A DNA stretch of 64,000 bases from Pleionea litopenaei. GTDB lineage: Bacteria > Pseudomonadota > Gammaproteobacteria > Enterobacterales > Kangiellaceae. The notes beneath the pieces were generated by a model. The model saw only the letters and a list, made by a program, of their open reading frames with translations, was not told the origin of the DNA and ran no database searches. Positions 35,340-43,470 of the stretch are shown here, in pieces (positions within the stretch are counted from its first letter, which is position 1; every line of letters starts with the position of its first letter). Both the position numbers and the translations under genes were made by a program. The DNA is taken from positions 124,001-188,000 of the forward strand of contig NZ_CP133548.1 of the NCBI RefSeq assembly GCF_031198435.1. Reading direction: 5' to 3'.

Positions 35340-35966
35340 GTGCGTAAAAATAAAATAACGAACTGGTTAAGTGGCATCTTTTTGATCTTTTCAGTGGGCA
35401 CATTAACCGCTGCAACAAATGAGCAATTATACGAATTACAAAAAAATGAGATCGAAGGAACGGAAGTGTTCCTCAACGGTATGGGGGCGGTAAAAAAGCT
35501 AAACGCCACTTATTATATCGCTGCGCTGTATTTGCAAGAGAAGTCAGGTGTCGATTCAGATATCGTTTTCATGGAAGGTAAGAAACGGCTAATTTTGAAG
35601 TTTAGTCTTGACCGAGTGTCAGCGCGTGGGTTTGGACGCGAAATGGCTGGAGCATTAAAGATTAACAATGTGCCAGAAGAACTCGCCGTTTATCGCAACG
35701 ATTTACGGAAATTCATCGGGTTTTTCAAAGGCATTTATCAAAAGGGCGATACGCTCACTTTTGATTATTCTCCGAAGCGAGGAGTGACCGTTCGACACAA
35801 CGACGAAACGCTTGGGAATATAAGTACAAAAGGGTTCGATAAACTACTGTTCAAAAGTTGGTTGGGCGAAAAGCCCTTCAGTAATTCTTTCAAACGGGGT
35901 TTGGTCGGGGCTAATGAAGACAAAGAGGCCATTGACCTTCTGCGACAGTATGTTGACCTGAATTAA
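35340..35966 (+). CDS. Periplasmic chalcone-isomerase-like protein
   Basis: A 208-residue exported protein with a signal peptide (WLSGIFLIFSVGTLTAA) and one chalcone-isomerase-like domain: GTEVFLNGMGAVKKLNATYY, IAALYLQEKSG, RLILKFSLDRVSARGFGRE and LLFKSWLGEKPFSNSFKRGL. Bacterial members of this family are periplasmic and mostly of unknown role; flavonoid isomerase activity should not be assumed. The C-terminal SFKRGLVG corresponds to SFKDGITG in the TonB-fused relative at 29547-30740. The start is GTG. The gene stands alone and ends at a terminator. Confidence 0.78.
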   Translation: MRKNKITNWLSGIFLIFSVGTLTAATNEQLYELQKNEIEGTEVFLNGMGAVKKLNATYYIAALYLQEKSGVDSDIVFMEGKKRLILKFSLDRVSARGFGREMAGALKINNVPEELAVYRNDLRKFIGFFKGIYQKGDTLTFDYSPKRGVTVRHNDETLGNISTKGFDKLLFKSWLGEKPFSNSFKRGLVGANEDKEAIDLLRQYVDLN

Positions 35967-35990
35967 CGGTTGTTGGTTAAAGTTTAAACG

Positions 35991-36013
35991 AAAGCGGCTT
36001 AGGCCGCTTTTTG
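35991..36013 (+). terminator. Intrinsic terminator after the chalcone-isomerase-like gene
   Basis: AAAGCGGC (35991-35998) and GCCGCTTT (36003-36010) form an 8-base stem with a TTAG loop, followed by more T. Confidence 0.8.
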
Positions 36014-36142
36014 TTTTCAAACGAATAGAAGATTAGAAGATTAAACCGGTCTAAGAGCGAATAGGGTAATTTGCTTACAGGGTGTTTACTTTCGTTCTTG
36101 GCCTCCTTATCCTTGCGACACTTTTTTTACAGAGAGTTTGTC

Positions 36143-37276
36143 ATGGTTTCGATTAACAGCACATTTTCTTCCGGCAATATATGCCCAGTAGATATTCCCG
36201 AGTCGGGTCCTATTCAGCTTAAAATTCGTCCTGATAATCAATCTGAGTTTAAGCAGTGGTTTCACTTTAAAGTCAATAACGCATTAAACGAACAGCTTAC
36301 TTTCGAGATTGTGGATGCCGATAAGACGGCTTATCCCGAGGGCTGGAAGGATTATCAGGTGTGTGCAAGCTACGATGGACAAAGCTGGTTTCGAGTCGCT
36401 ACAGAGTTCTCCGATAACCGGTTACGCTTCTCTCATGAATTCGAAGAGTCGAGTGCCTATTTTGCATACTTTGCTCCCTATAGCTATGAGCGACACTTAG
36501 AACTTGTGCATGATGCGGCGCAACATGATTGGGTTTCTCATACCGTTCTAGGCGAAACCCTCGATGGCCGAGAAATGAATTTGCTAACGATTGGTCAGCC
36601 AAATGCAGAGACGAAAATTTGGGTCATCGCACGGCAGCATCCTGGTGAATCAATGGCCGAATGGTTTATGGAAGGCTTAATCGGACGCTTGCTCGATCAA
36701 GATGATGCAACGGCTCGTAAATTGTTGCAAAGCGTTTGCTTTTATCTTGTTCCTAATATGAATCCCGATGGCACAGAACGTGGTCACTTGCGAACCAATG
36801 CAGTGGGCATTAACTTGAACCGAGAGTGGGACCGAGCAAGCATGGAAAAAAGTCCTGAAGTCTTTCTTGTAAGAGAGCAGATGCTTGCGACGGGTGTCGA
36901 CATGTTTCTTGATGTGCACGGTGATGAAGGGCTGCCTTATAATTTTGTGGCTGGCAGTGAGGGCGTTCCAAGATTCGATGAAGCCATGGCCAAGCAAGAG
37001 CAGCAGTTTGTCGAGCAGTTTAAGTTAGCAACGCCTGAGTTCCAAGACGAATTTGGGTATCCAAAAGATGCGCCGGGCGAGGCTGATCTGAGTATTGCGA
37101 GCTCTTGGGTAGCAGAGCAATTTGGCTGCTTATCATTAACCTTAGAAATGCCATTTAAAGATAATGCGAACTTACCCGATCCCGTCACAGGGTGGTCTCC
37201 TGACCGGTCAGCATTGCTTGGGCAATCAGTGCTACAGCCCATTTTATTTCATATTCAATCGCTCGCTAACCGTTAA
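36143..37276 (+). CDS. M14-family zinc carboxypeptidase, cytosolic carboxypeptidase type
   Basis: A 377-residue enzyme. The N-terminal 125 residues form a beta-rich domain (LKIRPDNQSEFKQWFHFKV) found in the cytosolic carboxypeptidase (CCP/Nna1) branch. The catalytic domain has the zinc ligands His166 and Glu169 (RQHPGES) and His259 (LDVHGDEG), the substrate-binding NREWDRAS and a late catalytic Glu in LTLEMPFKDN. There is no signal peptide when the ATG at 36143 is used. The open frame reaches a TTG at 36071, but the added residues look non-conserved. Bacterial substrates of this branch are largely unknown. Confidence 0.88.
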   Translation: MVSINSTFSSGNICPVDIPESGPIQLKIRPDNQSEFKQWFHFKVNNALNEQLTFEIVDADKTAYPEGWKDYQVCASYDGQSWFRVATEFSDNRLRFSHEFEESSAYFAYFAPYSYERHLELVHDAAQHDWVSHTVLGETLDGREMNLLTIGQPNAETKIWVIARQHPGESMAEWFMEGLIGRLLDQDDATARKLLQSVCFYLVPNMNPDGTERGHLRTNAVGINLNREWDRASMEKSPEVFLVREQMLATGVDMFLDVHGDEGLPYNFVAGSEGVPRFDEAMAKQEQQFVEQFKLATPEFQDEFGYPKDAPGEADLSIASSWVAEQFGCLSLTLEMPFKDNANLPDPVTGWSPDRSALLGQSVLQPILFHIQSLANR

Positions 37277-37331
37277 GTATTTCAGCCGATTGAATACATT
37301 TTGAACATAGTAAATAGAAGTTGAAACGATT

Positions 37332-38633
37332 ATGGAAAAACGTATTTTAATTTTTGGTTCAGGTTATGTTGCCGCTCCAGTTATTGAGTATTTAACCCGT
37401 CAGCCAGAGAACCAGCTGACCGTGGCCTCGAATATTTTGGCAGATGCTGAAAAGCTTGCCGATGGTCATGAGCAAGTGGCTGCGGTCGTCGCCGATGTAA
37501 CCAACGATCAAGTTATTGCCGATCTTGTTGAACAGCATGACATTGTTATCAGTTTGGTTCCTTATCTGTTTCATGTGGCAATCGCGCAACAGTGTATAAA
37601 GTTTCGAAAGCATTTAATCACAGCATCTTACGTAAGTCCTGAAATGAAAGCGTTGGACCAAGCAGCGAAAGATGCAGAGATTTTGATTTTAAATGAGATT
37701 GGACTAGACCCTGGTATCGATCATTTATCGGCGATGAAAGTCATTGACGAAGCTCATGATAAGGGCGGAAAGGTTAAAAGCTTTGCGTCATGGTGCGGCG
37801 GTTTGCCAGCGCCTGAATTCAATGACAATCCTTTAGGGTACAAATTCGCTTGGGCACCCCGTGGAGTATTGTTAGCACTACTTAATCAAGCTAAGTTTTA
37901 TAAGCATAATAAGGTTGAAATTATTGAGTCAGCTGATCTTTTAAGCAGTGCAAAGCCAGTTGTGGTCTCTGAGGAACTTGCATTAGAGGGCTACCCGAAT
38001 CGCGACTCAACGTCTTATCGTGAGGCCTATCAAATCCCTGAGTGTGAAAATTTAATCCGCGGCACACTGCGTTATCCTGGTTTTTGTGATGTGATAACAG
38101 CGGCACACAAGCTTGGGCTTTTAGACATTAAATCAAAGCCAGACACGAATCTTACTTGGAAAACCTATATTGAGCAGCAGCTCTCAACGCATCATCTCAA
38201 TCTTTCAGAGTCGGTCACTAAAGCCTTTGAATGGTTGGGGTTATTTGAAGAGCAGAGTTTGCCCGACAGTGATTCGTTGTTGGATGCATTTTGTAGCGTT
38301 TTGCAAGCAAAACTGCAGTACCAAAGCAACGAAACGGATATGATTGCTCTGCAACATAGATTTGAGTTGGTGTTTGATGATCGACCTGAGTTTCTAACCT
38401 CCACGCTGGTTGTGAAAGGTGATGTCGGTGGGTATTCTGCGATGTCGAAAACCGTTGGTTACCCAGTCGCTATTGCTACGCAGCTCATTCTGGACGGTGA
38501 AATTCAAGACAAAGGCGTACACATTCCGGTGTTGCGTCATTTTTATGAACCCATTCTTGAACTATTGGAAGAAGAGGGGATTGAATGCATTGAGCGCGAA
38601 CAGTCACAATTGGATGAGCACTTTTTCCTTTGA
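37332..38633 (+). CDS. Saccharopine dehydrogenase (Lys9-like)
   Basis: A 433-residue NAD(P)-dependent enzyme of the saccharopine dehydrogenase family. The Rossmann motif is ILIFGSGYVAAPVIEYL, followed by DIVISLVPYLFHVAIAQ, the conserved NEIGLDPGIDHLSAMK and SFASWCGGLPAPEFNDNPLG, which are strong signatures of the L-glutamate-forming enzyme. It would split saccharopine to glutamate and aminoadipate semialdehyde in lysine catabolism, or act in the reverse sense. No lysine-ketoglutarate reductase gene is beside it. Its stop overlaps the DUF2835 start. Confidence 0.85.
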   Translation: MEKRILIFGSGYVAAPVIEYLTRQPENQLTVASNILADAEKLADGHEQVAAVVADVTNDQVIADLVEQHDIVISLVPYLFHVAIAQQCIKFRKHLITASYVSPEMKALDQAAKDAEILILNEIGLDPGIDHLSAMKVIDEAHDKGGKVKSFASWCGGLPAPEFNDNPLGYKFAWAPRGVLLALLNQAKFYKHNKVEIIESADLLSSAKPVVVSEELALEGYPNRDSTSYREAYQIPECENLIRGTLRYPGFCDVITAAHKLGLLDIKSKPDTNLTWKTYIEQQLSTHHLNLSESVTKAFEWLGLFEEQSLPDSDSLLDAFCSVLQAKLQYQSNETDMIALQHRFELVFDDRPEFLTSTLVVKGDVGGYSAMSKTVGYPVAIATQLILDGEIQDKGVHIPVLRHFYEPILELLEEEGIECIEREQSQLDEHFFL

Positions 38634-38857
38634 GCCAAGCTCGCCAATTTGAAATAGATATTCAAATCTCAGCCGCGGAGTGGGAAAAGATCTATCGCGG
38701 CTACTACCCTTATGTGAAGTGTTACTCAACGACGGGTACTCGAATTTGGTTACCCGTAAAACATTTAAGACCTTACGTTCAGCACGATGGTGTTCATGGT
38801 CGTTTTCAATTGCACCTGTCAGAATCTAACCAATTTTTATCGATCGCGCGCATTTAG
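38630..38857 (+). CDS. DUF2835 family small protein
   Basis: A 75-residue basic, soluble protein of the DUF2835 type. It shows IQISAAEWEKIYRGYYPYVK and IWLPVKHLRPYVQHDGVHG, a pattern typical of this short gammaproteobacterial family of unknown function. The start is TTG at 38630, overlapping the stop of the saccharopine dehydrogenase gene (TTGA), so it depends on translational coupling. Confidence 0.7.
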   Translation: MSQARQFEIDIQISAAEWEKIYRGYYPYVKCYSTTGTRIWLPVKHLRPYVQHDGVHGRFQLHLSESNQFLSIARI

Positions 38858-38899
38858 TTAAAAAATGACGCGCTGCAAAATAAAAAAACACTATCTAAC

Positions 38900-38928
38900 T
38901 TGTTGATATTTAATAAAAATAATATTAT
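38900..38928 (+). promoter_or_regulatory. Candidate promoter of the DUF1302 gene cluster
   Basis: TTGTTG (38900-38905) and TATTAT (38923-38928) have an exact 17-base AT-rich spacer. The leader to the chosen ATG at 39104 would be about 170 bases. Confidence 0.4.
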
Positions 38929-39103
38929 AAAAAAAACACTTTAAACTGGTCGGAGGATTTTTAATAATAAAGTCCAAGACTTCATGATATTGAGAAGTAA
39001 TTTTCAATATTTTGGTGTTTTATCCAGCACTAAAAAGCGTTTAGGTTGGATGAAAAATCAACAGAAAATACACAAAAAAGTTAAAACGGGGAAGGTAAAT
39101 AAC

Positions 39104-40966
39104 ATGACAAAAAAAGGGCTTACGCAAAGTGCTCAATCCTCGTCACCAAAAATGGCCAAACTGGCTTCAGCAGTAGCGATAGCGCTAGCTGCTCCAGCAA
39201 CGCAAGCAGTCGGCATTTCTTGGGGCGAGTGGGAAGGAAGTTTTGATACAACAATTTCCGTTGGTGCGAGTTGGCGTGTCGAAGATCAAGATCCTCGCTT
39301 AATCGGCTACGGTAAAGCGCTCGATGGGGCGACTGGCGTGTCGTTCTCTCACAATGGTGACGACGGCAACATGAACTTCCACAAAGGTGATTCCTTCTCC
39401 GAAGTTATTAAAGGCGTTCACGATTTTGGCTTACAGCACAGCAGTGGTGTTGGTTTCTTTATTCGTGGCGCATGGCTTTATGACAACAAATACGAGAACG
39501 GTGATTTCCGTTATTACGGAACCGCATCGGCTCCGTCGCCTTATTTTGCTGACGATCCTCGATACTCAGGATTCAACCAATCAGCGCTAGACATTCATGG
39601 CACCGAAACTCGCTTACTTGATGCTTACATTTATAATACATGGCACTTTGAAGACTCGGTATTGCAAGTGCGTTTGGGTGAGCAGGTCATTAACTGGGGT
39701 GAAAGTACCTTTATTCAACACAGTATTTCAGAAGCGAACCCGATTGACGTAACCAAGTTACGCGTTCCTGGTGCTGAGTTGAAAGAAGCGTTTCTTCCTG
39801 TGCAAACCTTATGGGCTTCTTACGATATCAGCCCTACCGTTACATTAGAGTCTTATGTTCAGTTTGAGTGGGATCATGTTCGAATCGATGAACCAGGAAC
39901 CTATTTTGCGACAGCCGACTACCTTGGTGAGTCAGGTGACTACATTTGGTTAAACTTTGCTCGTGCACCTGAGTTTACGCCGGCAACCGCTGCTTATCGC
40001 CTAGACGACAGAGATGCTCGTGACGACGGACAGTTTGGTGTTAAGTTGGCTTGGTTCGCCGAAGATTTAGGCGCAACAGAGTTCGGGTTTTACTACATCA
40101 ATTACCACAACAAGCGCCCAATTATTTCTGCGAACAAATTTCAAATTAACTATGGTGAGTTGAATGGACTTGATCCAAATATCCGCGGCGTAACCGGCTA
40201 TGCCGAATACATCGAAGATATTGAGCTGTATGGTATCAGTTTTAATACTCAAACCGATGGTGGTCTATCGATCGCTGGTGAAGTGTCTTACCGTGTTGAT
40301 GAACCTATTCAGGTCGACGACGTCGAATTATTATTCGCTGCGCTTGAAGGGGTAACCCCGAACGTTCCACGAGGCAGTTCACAGTTGAATGGCTCGGTTG
40401 CTCCTGGCGAAAAAATCGATGGCTATCGATTATTTGATACCGTTCAGGCACAGATGACGATCACCAACTTGTTTGGCCCTGGTTTGGGAGCCTCTCAATG
40501 GACTGGCTTGGTTGAAGTTGGTATGAACCAAATTCAAAGCATGCCATCACAAGATGAATTACGTTTTGAAGCGCCGGGTACTTCTCGAAGTGGCTCTGAC
40601 TCAAACCGTGGTTTAATCGACAACGATTTTCGTAATCCGAATGCTTACGAAGGCCAAGAAACTAATCCTGCGGCAGACGATTTCTCTTGGGGCTATCGTT
40701 TAGTAGTAAAAGCGGATTACACCAATGCGATCGGTGCTTGGAACGTTTCACCTCGCGTGATTTTCCAACACGATGTATCGGGAACAACGCCTGCACCAAT
40801 CAGCAACTTTGTTGAAGGTCGTAAAGCATTGGCATTTGGTACAACATTCGATTACTTGGCGCGCTGGAAAATCGACGCCAGTTATAACCGTTATTTCGGA
40901 GCGGGCACTGCGAACTTATTGTCGGATCGCGACTTCGTAGCATTAACCGCTAGTTACTCATTCTAA
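39104..40966 (+). CDS. DUF1302 family outer-membrane protein
   Basis: A 620-residue probable beta-barrel. The ATG at 39104 is chosen because GGGAAGG lies close upstream and it gives a proper signal peptide (KLASAVAIALAAPATQA); the open frame begins at 38984. Barrel-like alternating strands run through to the C-terminal VALTASYSF, with the final Phe expected of a BAM substrate. DUF1302 signatures include WGEWEGSFDTTISVGASWR and RLGEQVINWGESTFIQ. It precedes a DUF1329 gene by 15 bases. The two are commonly found together and are suspected to handle hydrophobic molecules. Confidence 0.88.
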   Translation: MTKKGLTQSAQSSSPKMAKLASAVAIALAAPATQAVGISWGEWEGSFDTTISVGASWRVEDQDPRLIGYGKALDGATGVSFSHNGDDGNMNFHKGDSFSEVIKGVHDFGLQHSSGVGFFIRGAWLYDNKYENGDFRYYGTASAPSPYFADDPRYSGFNQSALDIHGTETRLLDAYIYNTWHFEDSVLQVRLGEQVINWGESTFIQHSISEANPIDVTKLRVPGAELKEAFLPVQTLWASYDISPTVTLESYVQFEWDHVRIDEPGTYFATADYLGESGDYIWLNFARAPEFTPATAAYRLDDRDARDDGQFGVKLAWFAEDLGATEFGFYYINYHNKRPIISANKFQINYGELNGLDPNIRGVTGYAEYIEDIELYGISFNTQTDGGLSIAGEVSYRVDEPIQVDDVELLFAALEGVTPNVPRGSSQLNGSVAPGEKIDGYRLFDTVQAQMTITNLFGPGLGASQWTGLVEVGMNQIQSMPSQDELRFEAPGTSRSGSDSNRGLIDNDFRNPNAYEGQETNPAADDFSWGYRLVVKADYTNAIGAWNVSPRVIFQHDVSGTTPAPISNFVEGRKALAFGTTFDYLARWKIDASYNRYFGAGTANLLSDRDFVALTASYSF

Positions 40967-40981
40967 AAAAGGTTTGGACAG

Positions 40982-42349
40982 ATGAAGAAAACATTAAAAA
41001 GCGTTCTCACTGCAGCTATCGCGGTAGCGATTGCACAAGCGTCATACGCCAAAGTCAGTCCATCAGAAGCTGCAAAATTAGGGAAAGAACTGACCCCAAT
41101 GGGGTCTGAAAAGGCTGGCAATGCTGATGGAACTATTCCTGCGTGGAATGGTGGTGTAACAAAAGCGCCTGCAGGATTCAAAGTGGGTGACCATCACCCA
41201 GCGCCTTTCCCAGAAGACAATGTGTTATTCACTATCACTGCGGCAAATGTTGCGCAATTCGAAGACAAATTATCGCCCGGTATTATGGCGATGTTTAAAG
41301 CGTATCCAGAGACCTTCAAGTTACCGGTGTATCCATCTCGACGTACGGCTTCTTACCCACAATATGTGTATGAAGCAACCAAACAAAATGCAACTCGTTC
41401 AGAGTTGGTTGAAGGTGGTAATGGTCTGAAAAAGGCGGCTATCGGTACGCCGTTTCCAATTCCGCAAAATGGCCTCGAGGTGATTTGGAATCATATCGTT
41501 CGTTATCGCGGTGTTACGGTAACTCGTGATACGGGTCAGGCGACGCCAACCCGTGAAGGTGACTACACGTTGGTAAAATTCCGTGACGAGTTAGAGCAAC
41601 TGTATACTCGCGAAGGAACGACACCAGAGATGTTAGAGTCAGAAAATATGCTTTTCTACTTTAAGCAATGGGTCTTGTCTCCAGCGCGTTTAGCCGGGAC
41701 TGCACTTTTAGTTCACGAAACTCTCGACCAAGTTAAAAAGCCACGCCAAGCATGGACTTATAACACTGGACAACGTCGTGTACGTCGTGCTCCAAACGTT
41801 GCTTATGATGCACCGGGAACAGCGGCGGATGGTTTACGTACCACTGACGATTTCGATTTGTTCAATGGTGCGCCAAATCGTTACAACTGGAAACTGTTGG
41901 GCAAAAAAGAGATGTACATTCCGTACAACAGCTACACCTTGCACTCAGATTCGTTAAAGTATGACGATATTATTCAGCCTGGTCACATCAACTCTGATTA
42001 CACTCGTTGGGAATTGCATCGAGTTTGGGTTGTAGAAGCAACCTTGAAAGAAGACACGCGTCATATTTATAAGAAACGTGTGTTCTTTATTGATGAAGAC
42101 AGCTGGCAAATTGCAGTGACCGACATCTATGATAACTCTGATGAGTTGTGGCGAGTTGGTTTTGCTTATGCATTGAACTACTACGAAGTGCCAACCCTTT
42201 GGTCGACACTTGATGTAATTCATGATTTGAAAGCGGGCCGTTACATTGCAATTGGTCTTGATAATGAAGATGAAATGTACGACTTCAATATTCAACGTAC
42301 TGAATCTGACTTTAGTCCTGCAGCGTTACGCCGCGCAGGCCGACGTTAA
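40982..42349 (+). CDS. DUF1329 family periplasmic protein (LolA/LolB-like fold suspected)
   Basis: A 455-residue exported protein with a signal peptide (SVLTAAIAVAIAQASYA). DUF1329 signatures include GKELTPMGSEKAGNADGTIP, RTASYPQYVYEATKQNATR and RRAPNVAYDAPGTAADGLRT. The family is placed with LolA/LolB-like folds as far as I recall, which suggests a lipid or hydrophobe carrier between the inner-membrane MMPL protein and the DUF1302 barrel. A strong terminator follows directly, so the downstream Ycf48-like and MMPL genes may be expressed at a lower level. Confidence 0.88.
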   Translation: MKKTLKSVLTAAIAVAIAQASYAKVSPSEAAKLGKELTPMGSEKAGNADGTIPAWNGGVTKAPAGFKVGDHHPAPFPEDNVLFTITAANVAQFEDKLSPGIMAMFKAYPETFKLPVYPSRRTASYPQYVYEATKQNATRSELVEGGNGLKKAAIGTPFPIPQNGLEVIWNHIVRYRGVTVTRDTGQATPTREGDYTLVKFRDELEQLYTREGTTPEMLESENMLFYFKQWVLSPARLAGTALLVHETLDQVKKPRQAWTYNTGQRRVRRAPNVAYDAPGTAADGLRTTDDFDLFNGAPNRYNWKLLGKKEMYIPYNSYTLHSDSLKYDDIIQPGHINSDYTRWELHRVWVVEATLKEDTRHIYKKRVFFIDEDSWQIAVTDIYDNSDELWRVGFAYALNYYEVPTLWSTLDVIHDLKAGRYIAIGLDNEDEMYDFNIQRTESDFSPAALRRAGRR

Positions 42350-42368
42350 GCTTAATAGAGTATATAGC

Positions 42369-42391
42369 AAGGCCGGATACGTCCGGCCTTT
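42369..42391 (+). terminator. Intrinsic terminator or attenuator inside the DUF1302-MMPL cluster
   Basis: AAGGCCGGA (42369-42377) and TCCGGCCTT (42382-42390) form a 9-base GC-rich stem with a TACG loop. Only TTTGTT follows, so it may attenuate rather than stop transcription. Confidence 0.7.
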
Positions 42392-42473
42392 GTTATTATT
42401 AGGAAGACTAAAAATTTTACCGGTTTATCGAATTCTCTATGAAACTGGGTCGCGTTTAGGTTAAGAGGTAGTA

Positions 42474-43451
42474 ATGAACAAAAAAATCGTCAGCTGTTTA
42501 ATAATGGGGCTTATGGCCTTAGTTTGCTTAAGCGCTGAAGCCCAAAGTTCGGTAATGGCGGCAAAAGCCGAAAAAGCTTTGTTAGTCGACATTGAAAGTT
42601 TATCGGAAACAAAGTTAGTCGCTGTCGGAGAAAGAGGGATCATTCTTATTACCGACGACCAAGGGAAAACGTGGCGACAAGTTCAATCTCCAGTTTCAAC
42701 ATTGCTGACCGCAGTGGCCTTTATTGATGATCAAACGGGCTACGCGGTAGGACATCAACAAGTCATTATTAAAACCTCAGACGGCGGCGAATCCTGGACA
42801 TTACAACACCATGAAAAGGATGACCTAGGGTATCCTGCGTTAATGGACGTTTGGTTCAGAGACGGCGGATGGGGCATTGCAGTGGGTGCCTATGGATTAA
42901 TGTTGCACACCACCAATGGCGGCCAAGATTGGGAACCTGTTGATATTAGTAATCTTGAAAATCCAGATTTTGGATTCCCACATTTTTATTCAATGGCTTT
43001 CGATGGTAAGAATAATCGGCTGTATATGGCGGGAGAGTTAGGTTTTCTTGCTGTGTCAGAAGATTTTGGAGCCTCTTGGGAAGCATTATCTTCTCCTTAT
43101 GAAGGATCATTTTTCAGCGTCGGTGTGACTCGCAATGGCAGTTTGTTAGCCATGGGACTTCGCGGTCATTTGTTTCGCTCTGCTGATCAAGGTGACACTT
43201 GGGATGAGATAGAAACCGACACCACTGCATCGATCAATAAAATGGTTCGAGTTAAGGGTGCGCAAATCATGTTTCTAGCGGTTGACGGTGTGATGTTATT
43301 TTCAAACGATGATGGACAAACTGTCACGCCTATTCAATATAAAGAGCGCACCGGACTCATGGCGGGCGTACTCGCTGACTTAAACAAACTCCTTGTTGTC
43401 AGTGAAAAAGGGATAAAACAAATTGACCTAGACGGTCATCAACTACCTTAA
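42474..43451 (+). CDS. Exported Ycf48-like beta-propeller protein
   Basis: A 325-residue protein with a signal peptide (CLIMGLMALVCLSAEAQ) and about six Asp-box repeats: DDQGKTWRQ, SDGGESWTL, TNGGQDWEP, EDFGASWEA, ADQGDTWDE and NDDGQTVTP. This is the BNR/Ycf48 beta-propeller type. In cyanobacteria Ycf48 helps photosystem II assembly, but non-photosynthetic relatives next to MMPL transporters must do something else, probably scaffolding in the periplasm. It is 19 bases before the MMPL gene. Confidence 0.82.
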   Translation: MNKKIVSCLIMGLMALVCLSAEAQSSVMAAKAEKALLVDIESLSETKLVAVGERGIILITDDQGKTWRQVQSPVSTLLTAVAFIDDQTGYAVGHQQVIIKTSDGGESWTLQHHEKDDLGYPALMDVWFRDGGWGIAVGAYGLMLHTTNGGQDWEPVDISNLENPDFGFPHFYSMAFDGKNNRLYMAGELGFLAVSEDFGASWEALSSPYEGSFFSVGVTRNGSLLAMGLRGHLFRSADQGDTWDEIETDTTASINKMVRVKGAQIMFLAVDGVMLFSNDDGQTVTPIQYKERTGLMAGVLADLNKLLVVSEKGIKQIDLDGHQLP

Positions 43452-43470
43452 TTTGGGGAGATATATTTTT

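Noticed and set aside
42474-43451. True photosystem II assembly factor
   Set aside because: Nothing else in the window suggests photosynthesis; the Ycf48-like beta-propeller is found in many non-photosynthetic bacteria.
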